Positions 46,363-58,898 of a stretch of DNA of 64,000 bases are shown piece after piece (position 1 is the first letter of the stretch; each line of letters opens with the position of its first letter). A program made the translations under genes and the position numbers. The stretch is from Larix kaempferi. Its lineage: Eukaryota > Streptophyta > Pinopsida > Pinales > Pinaceae. Location of the stretch: positions 2,421,001 to 2,485,000 of the forward strand of contig BSBM01000386.1 of the NCBI GenBank assembly GCA_027924585.1, written 5' to 3'. Under the pieces are notes generated by a model. The model ran no database searches and was not told the origin of the DNA. It saw only the letters and a program-made list of their open reading frames with translations.

Positions 46363-47280
46363 TATGATGATCGATGACGTTGACTATGAGGACTTCGCTT
46401 TTGAGCCTATCTTCTGCAAGGATGAAGAGTTCCATAGCTCAACATGTTTGGGTTTTAATGATCAACCAACCCCCACCTTTCACAGGACCTCCCCCACGTA
46501 AAATGCTGATGCCATTACGAAAGCACATACGCATTCGCACGAGCCACAGACACTTAACTCTGATAATAATGAACCTAGACACAATATGGAGCAACATACT
46601 CGAGCATGCAAGAAAAGCATCAGGCCCAAAAGAGGTTGTCCGGAACTTGCAGTTGGAAGGGACATACAATTAACTGAAATCCCAGACTATCTTAAATTTG
46701 CTTTGGTCAGATGTTTTTGTGGGAAGGTAACATGTAGAGCTGCTTTAAAATCCTAGATGGAGACGCATTGGCTTCCCTTAATTGGACATATCCCATAATT
46801 CCATATCCTCCGGAGGGGATGGTTCCTTTTCAGAGTCAGAGAGGAGGGGGAGGGCTCCAAATTGTTAGACCAACGTTGGAGATGGGGACCGTCAGGTCTA
46901 ATCTTGAAGAAATGGAATGTAACCTTTAACACCAAAAAGGAACCTCATAATTTACAAGAGATATGGGTAATCCTTCCAGGTTTTCCTATGGTTTTTTGGA
47001 AAAAAACACTTCTTAGAGGCAATCAGAAACAAACTCGGACAGTTTGTAGCATTGGAAGAGGACTGGGAATCCAAACAAGACAGACGTTGTGCTCGGATTC
47101 TAGTCCAATTGGACATAAGAGATGGATTATTTGAAGAAATTAGGCTTGAAATGCATGGAAGTGCTTGGGTTCAACGCTTATACTATTGGAAGCTTATGTT
47201 TAGATGCTTTAGCTGCAGGAAGGTTGGACATCTACAAAAATATTGCACTATGCAGCAAGTTGGGCAATCGAAACCTTAGT
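46363..47280 (+). pseudogene. ORF1 of LINE3 (Gag-like protein with CCHC knuckle)
   Basis: Starts at ATG 46363 (MMIDDVDYEDFAFEPIF). A DUF4283-like middle runs from DYLKFALVRCFCGKV to LILKKWNVTF and WVILPGFPMVFW. A frameshift near 47015 moves to the frame with LVQLDIRDGLFEEI, and the end carries the knuckle CFSCRKVGHLQKYC (47203-47244). Stops at about 46498 and 46755. ORF1 proteins of plant L1 elements bind the element RNA. Confidence 0.8.
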
Positions 47281-47945
47281 TTAAAAAGGTTTGGGTAAGA
47301 AAAAGTAAAGCACAGTCTACAAAACCTCCAGTTCCTACAGCAGAGAAGGATGTTGCATGGGTGGAGAGGGTGGTGAACTCGAAACCGGAGGAAAAAGAAA
47401 CAGAAACTCCAGTTCCTGCAGCAGAGAGGGATGTTGCATGCGTAGAGAAGGTGGTGGCCTTGGAACTGGAAGAAACATATTTGGTAGAAAAAAGCGGTCG
47501 CTAGCTCGACAAAGAAAAAGACTTGTCGGCCAGTCCCGGCGCTCACAAGGATGATGAAGGTAATCCTGTTCTTAATCCTGTTTTTTCAATTAATTCTGCT
47601 TCTAAGTCTTCTTCCCCAAAACCAAGTGTTTTCGTTCCTTTTCCCCCACAAGTGGAGGCAAAGACATTACCCACCTCTCCTGTAAAGTTTCCCTCTCCTT
47701 GAGACAACGGTATCTTGGCAAATACTTAGTTAGTAAGATGGGAATATGGGTTGCGCTCCAAGTCCAGGCTCAACATTGAATTGGACCAAGTCTCCTCAGG
47801 GGGTCTTGCACTTAACCAACCCCAGAAGACTTAGGCAGGCCGTAAATATCTCCTCTCAAAGGCCCAACTTCAAGCGGCTAAAGACATTAAAGAAGGGAAA
47901 CAAACAACTATTGGAAGGGCACTTAGAGTGGAAAAATATCTGTCC
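47281..47945 (+). other. Spacer between ORF1 and ORF2 of LINE3
   Basis: Ser/Pro/Lys-rich coding-like sequence with an internal near-repeat (GCAGAGA-GGATGTTGCATG at about 47340 and 47420). No domain recognised; probably the low-complexity C-terminus of ORF1. Confidence 0.4.
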
Positions 47946-48790
47946 AAGGGTGCTTAATGTTAGCCCTCTCCTTCAACATAAGGGGGCTAGGGGGGGCCTC
48001 CAAACAATATTCCCTCAAAAGATTATTAATTACACTAAAACCAAAAGTTGTGTTCTTACAAGAAACTATGATGGAAGGAAATAAGGCGAAGGAAGGCTTA
48101 AGACACTTTTTAAGAGTTTGGAAGATGTAATAAATAGATGTAGAAGGCCACTCTGGTGGATTAATTTCAGCATGGAGTCCAGCCTTACACCTCTCATCTA
48201 CTTTTTACAACGCAGATATGAAAACTGAGTTGGAAGACCCAGAAATTGGGATTCATATGTATTTCTTGAATGTTTATGGGCCATTTCACAGGAGAAGAGA
48301 ATACTGGGAAACTTTGCGCAATTCTGGTGTGCTGGATCTTCCAAATCTCATAATTGCGGGAGACCTAAATCTAACCTTATGTTCAGGAGAATTTTGGGGG
48401 AAAAACATGTGCAGTGACTCGCTAAGCCTTTTATTCAGTAGTATTTTCGAGGAAAATAAATTGGTTGATGTCCAACCCCTAAAACTGGAACCCACATGGA
48501 GGAAAAATTGATGTGGGGAACAAGCGATATCAAAAAGACTGGACCACTTTTTAGTAGCAGAAATTTTGTTTCAAGACCAACTGGTCCTAATGTCCACAGT
48601 GGAATTGGGAGGGGTGTCGGATCATAGATCGATTTCCCTATCAATAAAAATTCTGGAAAAGAAATCCCCATCCCCTTCAAATTTAACCCTTCCTGGCTGG
48701 AAGAGGAAGGTTACCGCAACCTGGTAAAGGAAAATGGAAGCCGTTAACAAGTTCTTCTACAGACACCTTTATGCAGCAATTGGAAAACAA
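47946..48790 (+). pseudogene. Endonuclease domain of LINE3 ORF2
   Basis: Apurinic-endonuclease-like fold: FNIRGLGG at the start, FLQET with the catalytic Glu (near 48056), GGLISAWSP, LNVYGP, GDLNLTL and the terminal SDHRS (near 48620). All the usual motif residues survive, but two tandem stops near 48128 and a frameshift near 48510 break the frame. The family enzyme nicks target DNA. Confidence 0.8.
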
Positions 48791-50990
48791 TGACTAGAAT
48801 AAATAAACTCTCCAAATATTGGGGCCAGAAGCATAAATCTTTCTCTCAAAAGGAATTTAATGAAACTGAGTCTAAACTGCAGGTTCTCTATAGCTCAAAT
48901 GATGTAGGGGTTTTTACCAACGAAGAACTAGATTCCCTAAAGTCACTTGAAAAAAAAGGAACTTCTATTCTTGCTAAGGAAGAACAACATTGGAGATTAA
49001 AGAGCAGGGCTCTGTGGCTAGCTGAAGGAGACAATAATGCAAAATATTTCCATAGGTTTGCAACACATAGAAAGAACATAAACACCATAGTAGAAATTAA
49101 AGATGCATAGGGAAATCTAGCACAGTCTTTCCAGGACAAGGCCAAGGATGCAGTGGAGCATTTCAAACTTCGGTTCATTGCACCTCTGGGATGTCCTATT
49201 TTAGAAATTTCGGAGGTCATAAAACTTTTCCCTAGACTTATAATAGAAGAAATGAAGGAGGATTTGTCAAAAGAAGTAACAGAGGAGGAATTGAATTGGG
49301 TCATCCATTCCTTCCAGAAAGGTAAGATCCCAGGCTCGGATGGTTTCACATTGGAATTCTTTATTGGATTTTACGAGCTATTAAAGGAAGAATTGCTAAA
49401 TGTGGTCAAAGAATCACAAGTTTCAGGTAAGTTATTTGGAGCCTTAAACTCCACTTTCATCACCTTAATTCCCAAGAAGCAGAAAGGAGAGACCTTTGAA
49501 GACTACAGACCAATAGCTTGCTGCAATATGGTCTATAAAGTCATAGCCAAGATCATAGCACAGAGGATGAAACCCATACTCAGTAAGGTGATTTCAGAAG
49601 ATAAATTCGGTTTTATGTTCAATAGACAAATACATGATGTAGTGTCCCTTACGCAAGAAGCAATTCATTCTATAAAGAAGGAAAAACTGTCTGCTTTTTC
49701 TCTCAAGCTAGACCTCTCTAAAGCATATGATTGGGTGAGTTAGTCTTTCATCCAATTATTATTAATTCAAATAGGAATGTCGATAGAAGTAGTGGATTGG
49801 ATAATGTGTTGCACCCAATCAACTTTGTATGCAGTTTTAATTAATGGTGCGCCTTCCCACTTCTTCAGACCTTCTAGAGGCTTAAGGCAGGGTTGTCCTT
49901 TGTCTCCCTTCCTGTTCCTTCTAGTAGAAGAGGCCTTAAGTCGACTAATACACAAAGCAAAAGAGGATGAAGTGATAAAAGGAGTCAGGATCTCAAGTTC
50001 AATGGTTTTAACACATACTTTGTTCGTGGGTGATGTGCTTCTGTTAGGTGCAGGCTCACTTGGTAATATTCAAGCCTTTGCAACAATTTTGGAAACATAC
50101 AAAAAGGATAAGAATGGTCATTAACACAGAAAAATCAAGCCTAGCTCACAACAACCTCTCAGAAGAAATTTTTCTCAAGATAAAGGAGTCTTTTTCGTTC
50201 CCTCTAATCCCTATTTCGGAAGGCTTCAAATACCTAGGTTTTTTCCTTAAGCCAAATGCGTATGCCTTCCAGGACTAGCTGTGGTTATACAAGAAAATAG
50301 AATCGAGAATTTCACATTGGGAAAATCGATTCCTTTCCAAAGGAGGCATATTAGTGCTGCTCAAAGCAGTACTCCAAAGCATTCCGATCTATTGGGCATC
50401 TATATCATATATCCCTAAAAGTATTTTGGTCAAAATAAGGAAAAAATGTTTTTCGTTCCTCTGGACGGCGAGCAAGCAAACAAAGGGCATACCACTGGTC
50501 AAATGGTCTACTTTAACTCTCCCAAAGTTCATGGGTGGATGGGGAATCAAGAAACCATACCTTTTTTGTAAATCACTGGTAGTTAAGTCTCTATGGAGGT
50601 TAACAGAATTACAAAACTCCCTGTGGGGAAGAACCATGATCTCAAAAAATTGTCAATCATCCTCAATCGTGGAATGGTTTAGACAACCCAAAAAAAGCTA
50701 CAAAAATAGCTCCATCGGTTGGAAGGCCCTTGTTCTAGCATTCCCACTGGTTGGAAACTGGACTTCCTGGAGGATAGGAGACAGAAAAAGGGTGCGTCTA
50801 GGAGAAGACCCATGGGCAGGAGCAGGCGAAGCTTACAAAATCCCAGACCAACTAATCTCAGACCTCAGAGCCAGGAATATTGTAATGTTGGCAGACGCAC
50901 AATCACATCAATCGGAGGTAAGAGTCAGAGCAAGTTGGAAATTACTGGCCGGCCCTGAGCAACAAATTACTAACATGGGAAAAATTAAAA
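48790..50990 (+). pseudogene. Reverse transcriptase of LINE3 ORF2
   Basis: Open in long blocks (48790-49110, 49153-49743, 49777-50124, 50354-51043). Order: a linker with LWLAEGDNNAKYFH, GKIPGSDGFTLEFF, NSTFITLIPKK, YRPIACCN, FSLKLDLSKAYDWV and SRGLRQGCPLSPFLFLL. The active-site block LFVGDVLLLG lies at about 50020-50049, where FADD has become FVGD (50023-50034). The thumb with KYLGFFLK and GGWGIKKPYLFCKSLVVKSLW follows. Few stops, so this frame decayed later or more slowly than that of copia C. Confidence 0.85.
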
Positions 50991-51830
50991 AAACGAGGTT
51001 TTCAAGGACCAGGTGTGTGCGTGCTTTGCAATTGTGCAGATGAATTGACTTCTCATCGATTCAGTTTATGTCCATATGCAGGGTATGTTTGGGAGAAGGA
51101 TTCTAAAAGTATAAAATTCAAAATGACACCGAGCCTTGAGTCCTCACTGCAACAAAATGTATCTGTTTGGTGGCAAGTGGCCAGGGTACATAGTTTTGAA
51201 GCTTTCCCTGCATTATTCATATATAGCATTTGGGAAGTAAGAAATAAGGCAATTTTTCTCAACTCTAAGATCCCTCCAGATATAACTGTAATTGTTCTAC
51301 TGCAGAAAGTTAAAGAACATTGCTCTGAGCCCGTTTTGACCTCTCAAAGAATCCTCACAAGCCCATTGATCAATAAAAACATTTCGTGGGCCTTTTTTGA
51401 TGGTTCTAGTTAGGGTGAGCCATCGCTTGGAGGACCTGTAGGAATTTTGCACTTCACAGAAGACAAGAAGTTGTTCATTAAATTTTCTCCAGGATGAGCA
51501 TCAAACAACAAAGCAGAACTTTCAGCTTTATGGGTTGTCCTAAGGGTGGCCTCTTTAAAACAGGTAAGAAACTTACAGCTGTTTGGAGACTAAAAAATGG
51601 TAATAGATTGGCCCAAAGGAAGAATTTGGATCAATGCTCCTCATCTCCAACATTTGCCGAACTCAATCAAAGAATTGATAGCTAGCTCTGAACAAATTTC
51701 TTTTGCTCATATTTACATAGAATTGAACATGGAAGAACATAAGTTATCCAAATTGGCTCTTGCCCTTCCTCTAGGCCTAATAGAGGTTGACGGACGGAGC
51801 AATGGTTAACTAGAAGAATAGTTTATGATC
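50990..51830 (+). pseudogene. Zinc-binding region and RNase H of LINE3 ORF2
   Basis: zf-RVT block CVLCNCADELTSHRFSLCPYAGYVW from about 51017. RNase H from about 51388: WAFFDGSS with the first Asp, a stop, LGGPVGIL, NNKAELSALWVVLRVA with Glu, then a stretch after a frameshift ending at about 51809. Confidence 0.8.
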
Positions 51831-52030
51831 ATGTAAACACAAGAAATAAGTTTATATTTAAAAGTTGTCACAAATCCATAATGACCAGTTTTTTTGAATA
51901 TATGCTCTTTTGAAGCATTTTTGTATAGAAGCCTTCAAGGCTAAACTAGTATGATGTAAGCTCCAAGTGAGCAGTTCAAGTTTATTCGACGAAAATACAA
52001 ATATTTTTTCATATGGAAAACATTTAATTA

Positions 52031-52736
52031 ATTAGTATTTTTTATTTTATATATATATAAATTAATAGGTTTTTAATAAAATAAAATAATTTTATATTTA
52101 TATTAGATAAATTTTATTAATATTTATTTAATATCATAAATTAAAGTAAATAATTCTTTTCATATTCTTTTATAAAATGAATTACTATCTACTTACATAT
52201 AATATAAATTTATTTTAATTATTATTTTTAAATACAAATCTTTTTTAAGTGTTAATTTTTGGAAATTCTTTTATAAAAAAATTACAATTTATTTACAAAT
52301 AATATAAATTAATATTTTTTATTTTTTATTTTTTTTTAAATACAATTTTTTTTAAAGTTTTACACTTTGGAAATAAGTATTTTAAAGGAGTGAACCACGT
52401 GGTCACAACTTAAAAAGAATCAATATGAATTCTAATGAAATCATGGTTTACCTTTGAACTTAAGAATTTATCAAAACCAAATGTAATGTTCTTTAATTAG
52501 GGAATTGGGCCTAGGGTATATTGTAACTTTTTATAGAACTTAATATCCTCTCTAAAGCACAATGCATCTTTCAAGTTAATAATTTATTAAAACTAAAAGT
52601 AAGGAAGAATAATATCCATGGTAATAAGACCAATTAGCATAGATTCATAATAATTTGATTTATTATCTTTTATCATAAATCTATGATAACTTCATATATT
52701 AAACATTGAGAAGATAAAATAAAACAAAGTACAAAT
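52031..52736. other. AT-rich sequence, partly duplicated block copy 1 (right part)
   Basis: 52035-52320 matches 62345-62530 (TTTTTAATAAAATAAA, AATATTTATTTAATATCAT). No gene. Confidence 0.7.
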
Positions 52737-54267
52737 ATTTGGGTGTTTAAAATATTAAATTTACCAGGTCCAAAAACATATTGGATAAACTGTTTAAGAC
52801 TTGTTCGACGTAGGAGGACAAGGGGAGTTTATTAGAGAATTCACTCTATAACTCCGTGCTCATCTCTAGGTTTATGCGGGGAAATAAGGTGGTTGGGTTG
52901 GAATATATAATATAAGTAAGGCATTAGGAGAGGGAGGGGAATAATAATAATACCTGCATGTTCTTCGGAACGGATATAACTAGGGGTTGGAGTTTCATGA
53001 GCGGACTCTATCATTTAGTAGCCTATACCCAAACGTATAATCGTGATTTATCCGATCTCGATTATTTAATTAGATATCGATTGGTTGCAAGTACTAATTA
53101 TGGGTTCTTTATATCGAGAGATAGATGGTAAGGGGTTTACGAGTCTGGGGTTTAAACAAGCCTAAGGATGAGCTATCCCACGTCTTACCCAATTCCGATC
53201 GGTGTTTCTCTAAAAATTAGCAGCTTTCAGAATAACATCGTGGGAAGGTTTATCTTGTTCGACCAGTCCTATCCCCTATAGGGTAAGGGTTAGGCCTTGG
53301 ATGGGGGATGATTTGCTTCTTTATTTGGTTGGGTCGGATTTGTTGCTGGAAGCCCCTCTAAAAACATGCATCTTAACCGAAGTGTGCACTAGTATATTTT
53401 CAACCTAATATTCAAGGGCATTTAAGGATGTTACCCAACATGAAAAGGTATCAGTATAAGAAGGGCGATTAACACTATCTCAGGGCATTTGCCAGAATCC
53501 GGAAGGACGAAGCGAAATCCTGATCCTTCGCTTTATTAGGAGCAAGCTAACCCCTTACTTTGGGTTACTCAATAAGGTTTATTGCTTACCTTTAAACAAT
53601 GGATTAAATCTAAATGAAAGTCTTTTCACTCCAGAAAGAAGGAGGGATTTATTTATAGCACGTCGGTATCCAAGGGGTCTAACCCCAGTTACTGATGGAA
53701 GTTGCTAAACATACCGATTATTCATAGATGAGTAGGATCCACCTCACCTTTAGGCTCCAGGTCACACTTTAGCATGATGGATATAAAATACATAACATGT
53801 TATTTAGTGGACCGACAGAGCTTTAGCTTTCACCCGAAGGATGGGTTTTCACTGCCATCATTAACCCGACGGAAGGTTTTATACCTTCGCTCTCAGTAGA
53901 TCCGCGTTTACTAAAAAAATAATTGCCTTTACCAAGCACAGACATTTGATACCTAGGGATTTAAACCCTAATTTCATAATAAGGATATGGAAGTCAGCCA
54001 AACATATCGCTCCGGGAAGGCTCTAAAGAAGATAAAAAAATATTGCAAGCCTGGAACAACTATTATTGGAACTAAAAGAGAATTTCTCTTTAAATAGATG
54101 CCTTTCAGAAACGAGTCCCCACGTTCCACAATGAAAACAATGCATTACTCTCTTTAGTCTTGTTGTTGTATGTGCATTTCTTATGTGTCGAGTTTGATGC
54201 TTGTGCCTACATAGTGTACACATTTGCCCAATATGGTGGTGTTACATTATTTGGGTGTTTAAAATAT
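52737..54267. other. 1.5 kb segment between 19-bp direct repeats
   Basis: ATTTGGGTGTTTAAAATAT occurs at 52737-52755 and 54249-54267. The 1493 bases between differ in composition from the AT-rich flanks and contain several CG dinucleotides and GAAGG/CCTTC words (for example 53500-53540 and 53830-53900). No coding frame, LTR or poly-A tail seen. It could be an insertion with a long target duplication. Confidence 0.5.
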
Positions 54268-54351
54268 CTATAGTTAAGATGGATCATACTTGTTTCTTTT
54301 TCTCTTTATATCCTTCACATATGATTAGTTTCTTTTAAATATATTATCTAG

Positions 54352-54473
54352 GGTTGAAATTTGGTTTCTTGATTTTTTAGCTTAAAGATTTTGGTCAATT
54401 GGTTATCACCAATATCATTGGGAATTTGGCTAGTTCTATGCCAACAAGTGCTTGATTAAAATCCCCCCAGGGT
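54352..54473. repeat. Duplicated block, copy 2 (left part)
   Basis: Matches 42833-42955; interrupted by solo LTR F and resuming at 56984. Confidence 0.8.
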
Positions 54474-54478
54474 ATGGT

Positions 54479-56983
54479 TGTCACATCCTCGGTAACCTCG
54501 GTGTCCTTCAGAGGCGATGGGAGACAACCCTTGGATCCACTTGCTATTTTTTTCTTCTTCTTTTTCCAAGTAGTCCAAAGGTTCCGCAATTCTGCACCTG
54601 CATGGACCTTCAGTTCGCAACCCTCAATTCCACAAGTAGCAATCCGCAAGCCGCAAGTCAGAATTCAAAAATTGGAATGACAATTTCACAACACCGAAGA
54701 ATTGCGCCTCCGAGATCTGCAACCCGCAATCCGCAGTGCGGAAATCGAAAAGCGGAGTGCCCAATTACACAATGCCAAAACCCACGTCTCCGAATTCTGC
54801 AATTCCGCAATCCGCAGTGCGAAAATTGGAAATTGGAATGTCAAATTCAACTTCGATGAATTACCTTTCCGATTTCCACAATGTGGAACTCGGAAGTCAG
54901 AATTCCAGCTTTGCCAACCTGGGAAAATTACCTCCCCAACTCTCACAATCACAATCCGCATGTGGAACCCGGAATTCCGAACCACCATTTCGCAACCCTG
55001 TAGAAAATTCCCTTCCGGCTTCCGCAATCCACATGTGGGTTCAGAAAGTCGGAAGCCCAACTGCACAACTTCTCCAGCCCATAACTTCTTCATCCTAAGT
55101 CCAATTTAGGAAATTTCGGTACCGTTGGAAAGCTCTTGGTGAGCACTATGTAGCTGCAGGGTCTTCATCCACACATGAGTACTTTGTTACTGCCCTTATT
55201 CCACTCCAAAATATGACCTTAAGCCCCATCTATGTCTCTTTACCACTCTGTGAAGAAGATCTGCTCCACTTTGCCCTGTCCTCTCCCCTTCATCTGGTTC
55301 CCAGGGATCATGAACACCACAAGGGTGTTTATTCCTCTCCCAAGTGCTGGATGGAGTATCCTGCACACTTACCAGACTTAGCCCTAATTCATCAATGGAT
55401 AATTTAAAGACATTACACCCATGGAAATGCAATGTGCAGAAGTATAATAAGTCACTTCTTGTATGCAGATTCATACACCAATGAACACACGAGGATGAAA
55501 CATTATCCACACACATAGAATGGAATACATCAACCTATTTCTCCCAGGTAGATTGGTGATCTAACATGCTGAGACTTAGCCCTACTCCTCAAGCCTAAAT
55601 GCATATGAGTGCTAACATGATATAAAAATGCAAAGGTGTAGAAGTATGGCAATGACATGCACAACAGAATGAAAACATAATGCATAGGCATTAAGCCCTA
55701 TTACTCATTTGGATCAAATCATACATTTTGACATAAATAAACACACATGCACAGATGTAGAATAGACATCATTCAAGGCACAAGGAACACTTATATTTTT
55801 ATTGAAACTTCCAAGCAAACTGGCTATGGACTGCAACGTTCCAACCCAACCACAGGTCTCTTCCCAGCCTGTATTATTTCAACACTCAGAGAACACCCCC
55901 GAGCTGGGGCTATGTATCCACTAAGGAGTCCCACTCAGGTTCACTCACAACTTAGTTCACAGTCAATCAAGGTCATCAACGCATAGCTAGCTTTGTTAAG
56001 CGAGTGGGGAAAGCAGGTAAGGTTTTATGGGTCAGTAAAATCCTCCACAGGACTATGGGTATATCCCAATGACCTCATCCAGTTCAAGCACCTCCATCAC
56101 CTCCACTCTCAGCCTAAGTAAGGTACCCTTCACTGTTTCATAGTTCCTAGGGTGCCCCTTCCCTTAGCACGGACCTAGCAAGTGTGGCTGGTCCTGACTG
56201 CTAAATCAAGATAATTGATCCTTCACTGGTTCAAGCATGCATCACTAAACCTTCCTGGTATCCTCCCACTGATTTTTTGGGCATCTCACCCACTCAAATC
56301 CACCCAAGGATTCGGATATATGGATTTCTGATCGATCTTCCTTCCAAGCCAATTTATGGACGATCTTAGCTCTGTAATTCACGGTCTTACTCAGGATTGC
56401 GATTTTTGGTTTTCTTCCACTCCGCTAGGTCTGCTGGGTCGCATAAGGGTTCAATTCATGCTTGTATCATCAACCAAGGTCTGAAAATGAGGAATACGTC
56501 CTCCACAAGGTAGGGTGGCTTGTGGGACAAGCAAGACATAGCCCCATACCTTGCCTTAGGGATTTCAGGGCAGTCCCATACTCCATCGACCTCATGAACA
56601 ATTCTATGCAGTACTTACCTTACAACAGCATTCAATGGAAACTAGGACAGTCAAAGGGGTTCTCAAGGTGACATATGGCAGCCTAGGGTTCCATTCCCCA
56701 ACCCCCTCACCACTCCCTAGTGGATGCACATAGCCCCCTCATTTAGTTGCATCCATAGCCAACCCTTGGCAATTTTATTTACATTGTATCATTTACATCA
56801 TTTACATTTTCCATGGCTTACTAGCACATGATTACCCTAATACCAAATACTTGCCTCTTCAAGGCTGAGCATTCACTAGCAGGGCCTTGGCCTTGAGCTC
56901 CACACTAGGAATCATACATTGCATGCATACAATATTTACATTACAACCAAAATATCCTAAGGGTCAAAATGAGGGACATTACA
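54479..56983 (-). mobile_element. Element F: solo LTR related to the LTR of element E
   Basis: 2505 bp with TG...CA ends (TGTCACATCC at left, GGGACATTACA at right) and the target duplication ATGGT (54474-54478, 56984-56988). The paralogous block at 42955 has no insert, giving an independent empty site. No primer site, polypurine tract or coding frame inside. The right half matches the E LTR, which implies minus orientation. The left part (54590-55070) is rich in CCGCAAT and CCGCAGTGCGG-like words. Confidence 0.82.
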
Positions 56984-57764
56984 ATGGTGCATTAGTCTAC
57001 ATTGATGAGTTTACTTGGGATACCAATCTTGAATGTAGGGAAGCATCACTTCGATTTCTCTGGAGATTTTCCTTGGAAATACATTCATCTTGAGTGGACA
57101 TACTAATTAATAACATGTGTTTTATCTTTGGAGATCACACATTCAAATCCATTGTGGAGTAATGTATGTACAAGATACGTAAACTAAGAAGTCAAATCGT
57201 TGCATGGAGGGGGTCCCTTATTCCACAAACAAAGATGTCACATACATCAATTTGGTATTTGATTAGGTTGTAAACACACACATATACACATACAAATCAC
57301 TCTTACTACTAGTAATTTGCATCATCTAAATATTTAAAAAACCCACATATACATCTTAATAAAAAGATAATATATATATATATATATATTCATTCTTTCG
57401 TAATAAACCAAATACAATAAAAAATATTCATAATATTCTTTTCTATATATATAGAAAATAAACCAAACACAATAAAAAAATATTCATGCAATTATGTATC
57501 GCCACCAATAAAAATATTCATGGAATCATTTATCACGACCAATATATATGGACTTAAGATTGTATATGTTACGTATAAGTTAATTTAATATTAAAAGATT
57601 GCATATGTTACATATATCTTAATTTATTATTAAGATTGCATAACTTACATATAAGTTAATTTAATTGTATATACACTTAAAATTGCATACGTTACATATA
57701 AGTTGATTGCAAATGGACTTAAAATGATATAAAATTGCATACATTATAAGTTAATGATACGCTT
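56984..57764. repeat. Duplicated block, copy 2 (middle part)
   Basis: Matches 42956-43722 and 45925-46060. Includes a TA run at 57370-57389 and repeated phrases around TTACATATAAGTTAAT (57560-57750). No gene. Confidence 0.75.
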
Positions 57765-57809
57765 CCTATGGTGAGAGTTTTATTTCCTTTAATTATTGAT
57801 AAAAAGATT

Positions 57810-57979
57810 TGTTGGTTTTTTTATGGGGTTTGTTAAAAAAGGGATAGAATCCACATTATAGGAGGCTTACTAATTTTTTTTTCTTTTTCAAATTCTCATA
57901 GTATTGTTTTTAAAGCTAATTGTGAAAGAGGTACAAATAATAAGGCTGATTGCTTTGCTTTAAGAACATTACTTAAGAA
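57810..57979 (+). pseudogene. RNase H of LINE4, left part
   Basis: Contains FKANCERGTNNKADCFALRTLL, matching the RNase H consensus around the catalytic Glu (Asp here), after a degraded start with GVCKKRDRIHIIGGLL. Cut by LINE2. Confidence 0.65.
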
Positions 57980-58040
57980 TTTGAGGTTTCAAGGAAGCTC
58001 CTTTTCGTCCAAATATCTTGGCGCTCCCCTGACAGAATGA

Positions 58041-58598
58041 GTGATCATGAAAGTCTCCTGGGAATATCTTTTGGAGAGAATGAGAAGGAAATTGGATAAC
58101 TGGGCATATAGACCACTCAATTTGGCCAACAGAGTGGTGTTAGTGAAAGTTGTGCTTCAAGCCATGCCTATTTACCTTTTTACCACCCTGGCTGCCTCGA
58201 AGTCGGTTTTAAAACAAATTAGGGAAATCCAAAGGCATTTTTTGTGGGGATGCAACCAAGAAAAACACCGTTGGGCTTTGGTGAATTGGAAAAATGTTTG
58301 TAAACCAAAGGAACAAGGAGGACTGGGTATGAGAGATCCAGAGAAAAATAGTAAAGTCCTAGGGGCAAAAATTTGGTGGCATTGGGTGTCGCACAAAGAG
58401 GAGCCGTGGGAAAAATTATGGCATAATAAGTACGCTCAAGGGAAGCTGAAACAATATCTCATTAGATTTAAGGAAAATATGCAAGGATCCCATATCTGGA
58501 ACTATGCATCGACGAACAAAAGGATAATCCAAGACCATAGCTTCTGGGAAACCAGGGAAGGACAGGACGCAAATTTTTGGAATGAGTCCTGGCAATAG
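58041..58598 (+). pseudogene. RT C-terminal region of LINE2
   Basis: Open frame of 185 codons: WEYLLERMRRKLDNW, LVKVVLQAMPIYL, FLWGCNQEKHRWALVNW, GGLGMRDPEKN, WHWVSHKEEPWEKLW and DHSFWETREG. This is the thumb/connection region of a plant non-LTR RT, with no polymerase active site because of 5' truncation. Confidence 0.8.
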
Positions 58599-58898
58599 AT
58601 GCCAAAGATCACTTCCCAAATTAATCTTAATGCTAGTTTGACCAGAGCCACGGAACTGGGGTTAACAAAACTACGACAATTCTGGAGAGAAGAGAAGGAA
58701 AATGAGGAATTTCATGAATGACACCCCCAGGAATGGTGGAACCAGAGATTCCCAGCTGAGGAAGTCTCCAAGATCAATGACGCCTTTCAAGAGATATGCA
58801 TCCGAATTCAATGAGGTCCAGATAAATTGCGACGAGGATATAAGTCAAAAGGGCTCTAAAATACAAGAGAGGCGTATGATCTAACTTTTAACCACGAT

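Larger units (their letters stand above)
46195..52030 (+). mobile_element. LINE3: nearly full-length non-LTR retrotransposon, inactive
   Basis: ORF1 with a nucleic-acid-binding C-terminus, then ORF2 with endonuclease, RT, zinc region and RNase H: the plant L1-like layout. The insertion sits in AT-rich DNA of copy 1 of the duplicated block; copy 2 shows the uninterrupted join near 62345. The exact ends and target duplication are masked by TA repeats; ATTAGT occurs at both sides. Many stops and a mutated RT active site. Confidence 0.85.
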
